DNA of 21,244 nucleotides. Source: Dehalococcoidales bacterium. GTDB taxonomy: Bacteria > Chloroflexota > Dehalococcoidia > Dehalococcoidales > UBA3254. A model generated the notes under the pieces. The model had not been told where the DNA came from and made no database searches. It saw only the letters and a program-made list of their open reading frames with translations. The position numbers were made by a program, and so were the translations under genes. The stretch covers positions 1-21,244 of the forward strand of contig JAQULX010000006.1 in the NCBI GenBank assembly GCA_028718465.1, read 5' to 3'. Shown here piece after piece: positions 8,409 to 14,114 of this stretch (the first letter of the stretch is position 1; every line of letters begins with the position of its first letter).

Positions 8409-9276
8409 TTATACTCAAAGCCCTTATTACAGCTTTCCTCATCGTTTTTACCGGCGCTTTATGGCCAGTCCAGAGCTCAAAGGCCACTGCGCCCTGCCAG
8501 ACCAGCATCTCGACGCCTCCGATGGTCAGGGCGCCCCGCTTCTCCGCTTCTTTCAGTAACCTGGTCCTGTAGGGATTATAGACGATATCGAAGACCATCA
8601 ATCCGGGTTTTAATAACCCGGCCGGGACCGGGGTTTCCTCCGTTCCTGGATACATGCCCAGGCTGGTGGTATTAACAAGTATTTCAGCCCGGTCCAGCGC
8701 GTTTTTTAAATTTTTCCGGTTCAATTCCAGTGCCTCGACCTCACGGCGAAAAAGGGAAGACAGTCTTCCGGCCAAATCCTGGGCCGGACCCGGGCGGCGG
8801 TTGATAATCGTGAGATGGGTCCCTTTATCAGCCAGAATAAAAGATATTCCCCGGGCGGCGCCGCCTGCCCCCAGGATAACAATATTTTTCCCCTCAGGAC
8901 TTTCACCCTGTTCCAGCAAGGCCCGTAAAAAACCGGGCGCGTCGGTATTGTAGCCCTTTAACCAGCCGTCGGTATTGACAATGGTATTCACCGCCCCGAT
9001 GTTTTCCGCCAGTGTGTCCAGTTCATCCAGGAAAGGCATCACGGATACCTTATGAGGTATGGTTATATTTATTCCCCGTATCTGCATCGCTCTCAAGCCC
9101 TGAACGGCCGGGCGCAGGTCTTCTTCTCTTACCCGGAACGGCACATAGATATAGTCCAGCCCCAGCTTATGAAAGGCGGCGTTATGCATCGCCGGCGAGA
9201 TGGTATGCTCCACCGGATCGCCTAATATTCCGCAGACCTGTGTTCTACCTGATATTTTGATTTCCTCATTCATCAT
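8398..9276 (-). CDS. aroE: Shikimate dehydrogenase
   Basis: It catalyses NADPH-dependent reduction of 3-dehydroshikimate to shikimate. From the chosen start it has 292 residues. The shikimate-binding region has GDPVEHTISPAMHN (19-32), with Thr25-Ile-Ser27 where most enzymes have Ser-x-Ser. Lys76 in NITIPHK and Asp112 in GYNTDAPG are the catalytic pair. GAGGAA at 136-141 is the nucleotide-binding loop. The frame is open up to ATG 9327, but that codon has no ribosome site. GGGGA precedes ATG 9276, which also fits the family N-terminus. If 9276 is right, there is a 57-nt gap after aroD holding a hairpin, the largest gap in the operon. Confidence 0.93.
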   Translation of the reverse strand: MMNEEIKISGRTQVCGILGDPVEHTISPAMHNAAFHKLGLDYIYVPFRVREEDLRPAVQGLRAMQIRGINITIPHKVSVMPFLDELDTLAENIGAVNTIVNTDGWLKGYNTDAPGFLRALLEQGESPEGKNIVILGAGGAARGISFILADKGTHLTIINRRPGPAQDLAGRLSSLFRREVEALELNRKNLKNALDRAEILVNTTSLGMYPGTEETPVPAGLLKPGLMVFDIVYNPYRTRLLKEAEKRGALTIGGVEMLVWQGAVAFELWTGHKAPVKTMRKAVIRALSINED

Positions 9277-9284
9277 GTTATCCC

Positions 9285-9306
9285 CGCCGGTTATGTTCAA
9301 CCGGCG
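9285..9306 (-). promoter_or_regulatory. Hairpin abutting the aroE ribosome binding site
   Basis: CGCCGGTT (9285-9292) and AACCGGCG (9299-9306) form a perfect, GC-rich 8-bp stem with a 6-nt loop in the aroD-aroE gap. In the transcript the first G of the aroE Shine-Dalgarno (GGGGA) is the last base of the stem. No U-tract follows, so it is not a terminator. It may modulate aroE translation or protect an mRNA end. Confidence 0.5.
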
Positions 9307-9333
9307 CCTACCAGGTCCAGCCTCCATTTACCA

Positions 9334-10005
9334 TTAGCGGACATCTCTCATTTTCCTGATATAGTCATATAGCTCATTCAATTCGGCGGCAGGGACCTGT
9401 CCCGGGGCCGACTCCTGTCCGGCCGCCATAGAGGCATACGTAAAATAGCCTCCGGCCAGAGGAGAAAGAATCCGGCTGATTGCACCCATCTCTCCCATGG
9501 CAAAAGCGACTATCTTTTTTTCCGGAAAATGGCTTATTAATTTCAGCATTTTCAGATTGTCTTCAAAATCGTTGGCAGTTGTCACGACTTTGCATATATC
9601 GGCGCCGGATTTAATCTGGCCCTCCACTATCTGCGCCAGGGTGATATTGGAGGGTGTCTCAACCATGTCATGATAAGACAGCATGCATTCAGCCCTGGAC
9701 TTGATCAATGGGACTATATCAGCCAGATTTTCCGTCCTGTATTCGAGGTCTACGATGCAGGCTCCGGCTTCGGCTGCCCAGAGCAGTTCTTCGATCCTCC
9801 TCACTTCGCCTGAATCAGCCTTGCCGCCCTCATCCCGGATGCGGTTGCAGGCTATCCAGGGTTTTTTCAGGTCCTTCACCATCTCCGTCCAACCGGGGCC
9901 CACCAGGTCAATCCTCACTTCAAACAGACTGACGTCCGGCTCGATCGCTTTTATGGCCTGCAAATCATTTTTTACAATGGTGACGCAAATCCTGGGCTTC
10001 TTCAT
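9334..10005 (-). CDS. aroD: 3-Dehydroquinate dehydratase, type I
   Basis: It dehydrates 3-dehydroquinate to 3-dehydroshikimate through a Schiff base. It has 223 residues, a typical type I TIM-barrel length. Substrate-binding Glu29 and Arg31 lie in FEVRID. Catalytic His112 is in SYHD, the Schiff-base Lys139 in CKVVTTA, Arg178 in MGxxGxxSRI and Gln203 in SAPGQ. All key residues are therefore present. ATG 10005 is fixed by GAGGA five nt upstream, which lies inside aroB. As a result the gene overlaps the aroB 3' end by 41 nt, the longest overlap in the operon. Confidence 0.95.
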   Translation of the reverse strand: MKKPRICVTIVKNDLQAIKAIEPDVSLFEVRIDLVGPGWTEMVKDLKKPWIACNRIRDEGGKADSGEVRRIEELLWAAEAGACIVDLEYRTENLADIVPLIKSRAECMLSYHDMVETPSNITLAQIVEGQIKSGADICKVVTTANDFEDNLKMLKLISHFPEKKIVAFAMGEMGAISRILSPLAGGYFTYASMAAGQESAPGQVPAAELNELYDYIRKMRDVR

Positions 10006-11080
10006 TTAATTCCTCAAGCACCCATTCCACCAGGTCGGTGCTTACCTCGTCATTGATTTCGACTTTACCTATAGATCGGGGAAGAATGAACCTGATTTTT
10101 CCCCCTATCTTCTTTTTATCATGTTTCATCGCCTGCGCAATAGTCTCGCTGCTCAGGCCTCTGATACTCACCGTCAGACCGGCTCCGGCCAGGACTGATT
10201 TTAGCCTTTCCAAATCGGGCCGGGGAAAAATCCCCATCCTCTCGGCAATCATCCCCGCTGCGGTCATCCCGACAGCGACGGCATTACCGTGCCCGATGCG
10301 GAAATCTGAGGCTGTCTCAATACCATGCCCCACGGTGTGTCCGAAATTCAGGATATTGCGTAATCCCTGGTCTCTCTCATCCTTTTCCACTATACCAGCC
10401 TTGATGCCGGCGCAGCGGTAGATTATCTCTTCCAGCGGTCCCGGCTCCAACGACTTGATCTTGTCCAGGTTATCTTCTATCATCTGGAAAAGCTGCCGGT
10501 CGCGGATTACGCCGTATTTGATCACCTCGGCCAGTCCGTTGACAATCTCTTTTTCCGGCAGTGTTTTCAGGGTAGAGATATCCGCCGTTACCAGTACCGG
10601 TTGATAAAAGGCTCCGATATTATTTTTCAAGCGGCCGTGATTGACCGCCGTCTTGCCTCCGATACTGCTGTCTACCTGTGCCAGGAGCGTGGTCGGCGCC
10701 TGGACCAAAGGGACCCCGCGCATATAGGTCGCCGCCACGAATCCGGCCAGGTCCCCGATCACCCCGCCCCCCAGCGCCACCACCGGGGTATTCCTTTCTG
10801 CCTGAATTTCGCTCAGCCGGGTGTAAAGTCTTCCCGCTTCATCGAGCGATTTATACTCTTCGCCGTCAGGGACTTCCAGGGTTTCCGGATCAAAGCCGGT
10901 ATCCTGCAAGGAGCTTCTCAACTGCTCCCCGTATAATGCCTTCACAGTAGGGCTGGTAATAATTACCGCTTTTCCCACCAGCCCCCGCTCCCGCATTTGA
11001 CGTCCTATCTGGCCGAGCAGATTGCTGCCGATCCGGATTTCGTAGCTGTTATTGGCCAGGGCGACCTGAATCTTTTTCAT
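9965..11080 (-). CDS. aroB: 3-Dehydroquinate synthase
   Basis: It converts DAHP to 3-dehydroquinate, using NAD+ and a divalent metal. It has 371 residues, slightly longer than usual because about 14 C-terminal residues run into aroD. GGGVIGD at 104-110 is the NAD-binding loop. DSSIGGKTAVN is at 137-147. A metal-binding FGHTVGHGIE block and GHGNAVAVGM follow in the second half. The gene begins 15 nt after aroF. The extra C-terminal tail has a charged sequence with no clear counterpart in the family core. It may exist only to couple aroD translation. Confidence 0.96.
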   Translation of the reverse strand: MKKIQVALANNSYEIRIGSNLLGQIGRQMRERGLVGKAVIITSPTVKALYGEQLRSSLQDTGFDPETLEVPDGEEYKSLDEAGRLYTRLSEIQAERNTPVVALGGGVIGDLAGFVAATYMRGVPLVQAPTTLLAQVDSSIGGKTAVNHGRLKNNIGAFYQPVLVTADISTLKTLPEKEIVNGLAEVIKYGVIRDRQLFQMIEDNLDKIKSLEPGPLEEIIYRCAGIKAGIVEKDERDQGLRNILNFGHTVGHGIETASDFRIGHGNAVAVGMTAAGMIAERMGIFPRPDLERLKSVLAGAGLTVSIRGLSSETIAQAMKHDKKKIGGKIRFILPRSIGKVEINDEVSTDLVEWVLEELNEEAQDLRHHCKK

Positions 11081-11095
11081 GGTCCCGCCTTGATG

Positions 11096-12157
11096 TTAAT
11101 TAATAGCCTGCGCTATCATATTATGTATATTATTACAGGCTTTGATTACCTTTTCCAGGTCCCGGGGTGTAATCATCTGTGACGCATCTACCAGGGCTTC
11201 TCTGGGGTTGCTATGCACCTCGATCATTAATCCCATGGCTCCCGCGGCGATGGCAGCACAGCTCATATTAAAGATCAGGTCGTCTCGTCCCATCGCATGG
11301 CTGGGATCTACTATAATCGGTAGATAAGTCTCTTTTCTGATGGCCGGCACGGCCCCCAGATCAAGGTTGTAGCGGGTATAGTTTTTTCCTTTGCCGATAG
11401 GGATGATGCCTCTTTCACAGAGGATTATATTCTTATTGCTCTCGGCGGCAATGTATTCTGCAAAGGACAGGAATTCCTCGATGCCGGCGCCAAAATGCCT
11501 TTTGAAAAGGACCGGCTTCTTTTTCTTGCCGACCGCCGTTAACAGGTCCTGATCATACATATTCCTGGCGCCGATTTGCAGTATATCGGCGTATTCGGAG
11601 ATAAGCTCAACCTGGTTTTCTCCTCTTACCTCAGTGACCACCGGCATATCGAACTCTTCACCGGCTTCATGCAGCCACTTTAAGGCTTCCTCAGCCTGTT
11701 TCCAATTATTTGCTCCCAGCCCCTGAAAAGAATGTACCGAACTGCGAGGTTTGAAGATGCCTCCCCTGAGAATATGGGCGCCCACTTTTTTAACGCCTTC
11801 GGCGATTTCAAATAACTGGTCACGGCTTTCCACCGCACAAGGCCCGGCGATATATACCGGCTTTCCTCCTCCAATGACTACCTTGCCGACCTTTATTACC
11901 TTATCTTCAGTCGGTCCTCTGAAAAATCGGGTGTACTCACGGCTGATCAATTTATACGGAGTCTCGACAGGGATCGCTTCCTTTACTCCTGGAAGCGCAG
12001 CCAGATGAGTAAAAGAAACTTTCCTTTCATCCCCCACCAGACCGATAATGGTCTTATAATCGCCTTTTGAGACATCTGCTTTCAGACCTCTCTTTTGTAT
12101 TTCCCGGATCACCTGGTCAACTTGTGCCTGGGTGGCATCGGTCTTCATAATAATCAT
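11096..12157 (-). CDS. aroF: DAHP synthase, type I-beta with N-terminal regulatory domain
   Basis: It condenses PEP with erythrose 4-phosphate to 3-deoxy-D-arabino-heptulosonate 7-phosphate, the first shikimate-pathway step. It has 353 residues. Residues about 1-75 form a ferredoxin-like (ACT-like) domain as in the Thermotoga maritima enzyme, where it binds Tyr or Phe for feedback inhibition. The barrel follows, with GPCAVES at 105-111 and KPRSS at 136-140, then KRHFG and a DPSHAMGR metal/substrate block. The ATG has AGAGGTGA just upstream. It is the first gene of the nine-gene operon and lies directly behind an intrinsic terminator and an aromatic leader ORF, so it should be controlled by both attenuation and feedback. 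Confidence 0.95.
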   Translation of the reverse strand: MIIMKTDATQAQVDQVIREIQKRGLKADVSKGDYKTIIGLVGDERKVSFTHLAALPGVKEAIPVETPYKLISREYTRFFRGPTEDKVIKVGKVVIGGGKPVYIAGPCAVESRDQLFEIAEGVKKVGAHILRGGIFKPRSSVHSFQGLGANNWKQAEEALKWLHEAGEEFDMPVVTEVRGENQVELISEYADILQIGARNMYDQDLLTAVGKKKKPVLFKRHFGAGIEEFLSFAEYIAAESNKNIILCERGIIPIGKGKNYTRYNLDLGAVPAIRKETYLPIIVDPSHAMGRDDLIFNMSCAAIAAGAMGLMIEVHSNPREALVDASQMITPRDLEKVIKACNNIHNMIAQAIN

Positions 12158-12182
12158 AGTTCACCTCTGAAATTTTTCAAAC

Positions 12183-12209
12183 AAAAAGCCCTCCGCTTGG
12201 GAGGGCTTT
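12183..12209 (-). terminator. Intrinsic terminator in the aro leader (attenuator segments 3:4)
   Basis: On the minus strand AAAGCCCTCC (12209-12200) pairs with GGAGGGCTTT (12194-12185) in a 10-bp stem with the loop CAAGC. The U-run covers 12187-12183. It lies 26 nt upstream of the aroF start, in the operon's own direction. It would abort transcription before aroF unless an alternative structure forms. Confidence 0.9.
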
Positions 12210-12237
12210 CCGGTCATACCTTTATTCAGCTATTTTC

Positions 12238-12318
12238 TTACAAGATTGCTCCCAAGCACGCTTCTGTGCTTCTAAAGTAGTAATACCAGTAATAATTGGG
12301 AGCTATTCTTATCGACAT
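12238..12318 (-). CDS. Aromatic-rich leader peptide (26 aa) of the aro operon
   Basis: ATG 12318-12316 opens a 26-codon frame ending at TAA 12240-12238. Codons 9-15 read Tyr-Tyr-Trp-Tyr-Tyr-Tyr-Phe (TAT TAC TGG TAT TAC TAC TTT): five Tyr, one Trp and one Phe in a row. This run sits between pairing segments 1 and 2 of the attenuator, exactly where ribosome stalling would matter. Only a weak Shine-Dalgarno (AAGAG, 9 nt upstream) is visible. All three amino acids derive from the pathway encoded downstream, so scarcity of any one should raise operon expression. The peptide itself probably has no function. The frame was too short for standard gene calling. Confidence 0.88.
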   Translation of the reverse strand: MSIRIAPNYYWYYYFRSTEACLGAIL

Positions 12319-12340
12319 ATTATGTAACTCTTGAAATCCA

Positions 12341-12369
12341 GCTTATCATTAATCAATCTGATTTGTCAA
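12341..12369 (-). promoter_or_regulatory. Candidate promoter of the aro operon leader
   Basis: A perfect -35 hexamer TTGACA (12369-12364) is followed at 17-18 nt by ATAAGC/TAAGCT (12346-12340), a poor -10. A start near 12335 would place the leader ORF about 17 nt into the transcript, the normal arrangement for attenuators. Read-through from marR, 44 nt upstream, is an alternative or additional source. Confidence 0.5.
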
Positions 12370-12380
12370 ATTCAATAGAT

Positions 12381-12392
12381 ACCGTGTACGGT
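12381..12392. promoter_or_regulatory. Small inverted repeat upstream of the aro promoter
   Basis: ACCGT-GT-ACGGT is a perfect 5-bp inverted repeat lying between the end of marR and the -35 of the aro leader promoter. It could be an operator for the neighbouring MarR protein or for another regulator. No U-tract is present, so it is not a terminator for marR. Confidence 0.3.
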
Positions 12393-12412
12393 CCGGTTCC
12401 AGCTTTCCCAGC

Positions 12413-12910
12413 CTAGAACTCGGAGGAAGGGAGCTCGTCACGGTCCAGACCGATCTCCTTGCGGGCTTTCTCCAGCAGCCTTTGAAGATAGCTACGGAAT
12501 GCATCCTTCTCTTCTTCATTCAGGCTGTTCATGATCCGGTGAATCGGCCCTCTTTTAGTGGACAGGTCGTATGTCTTTTTTCCTTTTTCAGTCATGACTA
12601 CCCGCACTAAATTCTTACGGTCCAGGTCTTTTACCTTCTTTACCAGGCCTCTCCTGGCCATCCTGTCTACCAGCGCCGAAACGGTATGGGGCTGGCGTAT
12701 GATATGCCGGGAAATCGCTGCCGGAGTCGCTTTATTGCCCAGAGCCTGTACAACAAACAATAGACCTACCTGCTCCGGTGATACTCCGTATCTTTGCAGT
12801 TCCTTTTCTCTGGCTCTAAAGACCGCATATCGCGTGTGAGTCAGAAGTAACCACAGATCCTGGTCTTCATCTGAATAAGAATAATACCTGGCTGCTTCAT
12901 CGTATTGCAT
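12413..12910 (-). CDS. MarR-family transcriptional regulator
   Basis: This is a 165-residue winged helix-turn-helix protein. N- and C-terminal helices (about 15-40 and 125-155) should form the dimerisation domain. The DNA-binding region runs from about 45 to 107. The recognition helix is around 64-90 (PAAISRHIIRQPHTVSALVDRMARRGLV). The wing DLDRKNLVRVVMTEKG resembles the family's D-R-x-x-R-x-x-x-x-T-x-x-G pattern. MarR proteins usually repress their own gene and neighbours and release DNA on binding small phenolic or aromatic ligands. The position directly upstream of the aro operon is suggestive, but no link is shown. A promoter and an inverted repeat lie upstream (12940-13005). Confidence 0.9.
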   Translation of the reverse strand: MQYDEAARYYSYSDEDQDLWLLLTHTRYAVFRAREKELQRYGVSPEQVGLLFVVQALGNKATPAAISRHIIRQPHTVSALVDRMARRGLVKKVKDLDRKNLVRVVMTEKGKKTYDLSTKRGPIHRIMNSLNEEEKDAFRSYLQRLLEKARKEIGLDRDELPSSEF

Positions 12911-12939
12911 ATTAAACCACTTCCTTCATTTTTAATATT

Positions 12940-12968
12940 TATGGAAACTGCATAGTACGTATTCCATA
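12940..12968. promoter_or_regulatory. Inverted repeat at the marR transcription start (candidate operator)
   Basis: TATGGAA (12940-12946) and TTCCATA (12962-12968) are perfect 7-bp inverted arms around a 15-nt spacer containing the palindrome TACGTA (12956-12961). The repeat lies immediately downstream of the marR -10, at and after the predicted start. That is a typical place for an autorepressor to bind. Confidence 0.45.
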
Positions 12969-12976
12969 TTGAGTAT

Positions 12977-13005
12977 ATTATAACATTCAACCGGAGAAAT
13001 ATCCA
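12977..13005 (-). promoter_or_regulatory. marR promoter
   Basis: TGGATA (13005-13000, four of six) and a perfect TATAAT (12982-12977) are 17 nt apart on the minus strand. The predicted start near 12970 gives a leader of about 60 nt before ATG 12910, whose ribosome site is GAAGGAAG. Confidence 0.6.
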
Positions 13006-13069
13006 CATAAGATTGAAATCTCACGACGATTGGATAGGGATTCAGGGTTATTTCATTTTATAATGAAAC

Positions 13070-13160
13070 ATTACCCCCCCCGCACGGACGCTTCGTCGCT
13101 ACGCTCCTCCAGCATGACACCTTTCTGGATACCAGCGAGAGCTGGCATGGATTTGAAATA
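13070..13160. repeat. Interspersed-repeat-like debris
   Basis: A C-run is followed by CACGGACGCTTCGTCGCTAC-type sequence and CCAGCATGACA. Read on the other strand this is GTCATGCTGGAGGAGCGTAGCGACGAAG, the style of short intergenic repeat scattered in many bacterial genomes. A small hairpin CCAGC-GAGA-GCTGG follows near 13133. No frame here looks coding. The call rests on pattern recognition only. Apart from this and the promoters either side, the 12911-13249 gap shows nothing else. Confidence 0.45.
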
Positions 13161-13191
13161 ATGAAAAGACCCTTGATAGAGTTTTAAAAAA

Positions 13192-13220
13192 GTTACCTTT
13201 TCCCTCGATTAATATATAAT
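13192..13220 (+). promoter_or_regulatory. Candidate promoter of the small gene at 13250
   Basis: A perfect TATAAT (13215-13220) lies 30 nt before the start codon. The -35 region 17 nt upstream (GTTACC, 13192-13197) is poor, so the assignment rests mainly on the -10. Confidence 0.45.
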
Positions 13221-13249
13221 GAATAGATATTGAGAAAAAGGAGTCGCCG

Positions 13250-13528
13250 GTGAAAAATAATGAAAAAGGGACGACCGAACATCAATTCTCTGATGAAGAC
13301 AGGACGAAGCTCGGTGAAGAAATCTTAAAAATACTGGGAGAGCGTGCCCCCAATCCCAGTGAAGCTTTTGTCATGTTACAGCAGATAAGTGTGTTCCTCT
13401 GGGACCAGTATAAAATCGACTGGCACAACCAACCCGGGTATGTTGTGTCCGAAGACCGGAAACAGCGTTATCTGGACTATTTGTCGTCTTTAATTGATGC
13501 CAAGCTGGCTGAAAAGCCCGCCGGCTGA
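13250..13528 (+). CDS. Small hypothetical protein (92 aa)
   Basis: The frame starts with GTG and has AAAGGAG at 13237-13243, 6 nt upstream, which is a strong ribosome binding site. The protein is soluble, acidic to neutral and apparently helical, with LGEEILKILGERAPNPSEAF followed by a helix (VMLQQISVFLWDQYKIDW) and a C-terminal helix with a lysine-rich end. No membrane segment, signal or metal motif is visible. I do not recognise the family. It stands alone between repeat-like stretches, with its own candidate promoter. The clean ribosome site, the -10 and the even amino-acid composition argue that it is a real gene. Confidence 0.65.
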   Translation: MKNNEKGTTEHQFSDEDRTKLGEEILKILGERAPNPSEAFVMLQQISVFLWDQYKIDWHNQPGYVVSEDRKQRYLDYLSSLIDAKLAEKPAG

Positions 13529-13545
13529 AAAAACATTACTTAATT

Positions 13546-13695
13546 TGTTCAGTTGGAGTCCAGGTCTGATCCCCCGCCTCCAGGTGTTGCGGGCACCCAG
13601 AGGGATCTCGCCGCCCGGTGTTCGCCAGCCGCGAAGTCCGGGGAGGCATTCTAGCTTCAGGATGACAATACTCAGGCTGTCATTCTGGGGCATTT
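13546..13695. repeat. Degenerate interspersed-repeat-like stretch
   Basis: The stretch contains CTTCAGGATGACA near 13650 facing TGTCATTCTGGGG near 13677, an imperfect inverted pair. CCGCC/GGCGG-type sequence precedes it. GTCATTCTG is the hallmark of many short dispersed intergenic repeats. Open frames that cross it (for example +13494-13718) have arginine/serine/proline-rich translations typical of such repeats and are not credible genes. Confidence 0.4.
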
Positions 13696-13826
13696 TCTGC
13701 TCTTTCCTTTTTGTTTAGCGCCGGAAAGCCGGTAAACAAGAATTTCATTTGCCAACCGGGATTGATAATCATTGATCCTATATGTGTTTGACATGGTGTA
13801 GATTCTATGTTAATTTTTAATTGATT

Positions 13827-13842
13827 TGTGACATGGATCACA
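13827..13842. promoter_or_regulatory. Perfect CRP/FNR-type palindrome
   Basis: TGTGA-CATGGA-TCACA matches the Crp consensus half-sites exactly, with the canonical 6-nt spacer. It overlaps the -35 of one candidate promoter and lies just upstream of a second that faces the CoA-transferase genes. A Crp/Fnr-family regulator is the obvious candidate binder, but none is encoded in the window. Confidence 0.6.
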
Positions 13843-13877
13843 CTCCCTTTTACAATAGTTCGGCTTTACCGGATAAT
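13828..13877 (+). promoter_or_regulatory. Overlapping promoters P1 and P2 for the CoA-transferase operon
   Basis: P1 is GTGACA (13828-13833), 17 nt, TACAAT (13851-13856). P2 is TTTACA (13849-13854), 17 nt, GATAAT (13872-13877). Each hexamer matches consensus at five of six positions. The palindrome would block P1 and sits around -49 relative to P2. A third -35-like TTGACA at 13788-13793 has only a poor -10 (TAATTT, 13811-13816). The leader from P2 is about 230 nt and holds a short possible ORF. Confidence 0.55.
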
Positions 13878-13973
13878 ATATGCCTGATGACGAATAATGT
13901 TCGTTTAACCCTCCAACAGTAGCATATACAGTATACGGTTAAGAGAAGAGGAAAAAGAGGAGGTCATTACCGC

Positions 13974-14105
13974 GTGGATACTGTCATTATTCAAGCTCCC
14001 GTCTGCGGGGAAAGTCCCCCGGTCTTCCACCCCTGTATATATTCGGAATCTGCTAATCTTCAGATACTTGATTTTCAATATTCAGCGATATTATTAAACA
14101 GGTAG
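13974..14105 (+). CDS. Possible small ORF (43 aa) in the CoA-transferase leader
   Basis: GTG 13974 is preceded by GAGGAGG (13957-13963) at 10 nt and opens a 43-codon frame ending at TAG 14103-14105, 9 nt before the CoA-transferase ATG. The translation has two Cys residues and no recognised motif. A GGGGA-AAG-TCCCC hairpin lies inside it (about 14007-14019). The strong Shine-Dalgarno with no better start is the main argument. The frame could be open by chance. Confidence 0.3.
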   Translation: MDTVIIQAPVCGESPPVFHPCIYSESANLQILDFQYSAILLNR

Positions 14106-14114
14106 GACAGGTGA

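Larger units (their letters stand above)
12183..12318 (-). promoter_or_regulatory. Ribosome-mediated aromatic amino acid attenuator of the aro operon
   Basis: Three segments compete for pairing. Segment 1, GCTCCCAA (12303-12296), lies in the leader codons just before the aromatic run. It pairs perfectly (8 bp) with part of segment 2, TTGGGAGC (12255-12248). Segment 2, GCTTGGGAG (12257-12249), also pairs perfectly (9 bp) with segment 3, CTCCCAAGC (12203-12195). Segment 3 is the 5' arm and loop of the terminator. A ribosome stalled on the Tyr/Trp/Phe codons (12294-12274) would cover segment 1 and free segment 2 to form the antiterminator 2:3. A ribosome reaching the stop at 12238 would cover segment 2 and let terminator 3:4 form. 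The mechanism follows the trp/phe/his leader paradigm. The pairings are read directly from the sequence. Confidence 0.88.

Noticed and set aside
9277..9327. Longer N-terminus for AroE
   Set aside because: ATG 9327 has no ribosome site, and the added residues are Arg/Gly-rich translation of the hairpin region.
12183..12209. Terminator as a plain 3' end of marR
   Set aside because: It lies over 200 nt after the marR stop, next to aroF, and its 5' arm is complementary to the end of an aromatic leader ORF. An attenuator explains more of the sequence, though it would also stop marR read-through.
12320..12349. Ten-codon ORF (with one Trp codon) ending 1 nt before the leader ATG
   Set aside because: Its ATG lies upstream of or within the predicted -10, so it would not be on the transcript from the candidate promoter. 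It has no ribosome site.
13494..13718. 74-aa plus-strand ORF after the 13250 gene
   Set aside because: It translates repeat-like sequence into Arg/Pro/Ser-rich residues and overlaps the better-supported gene.
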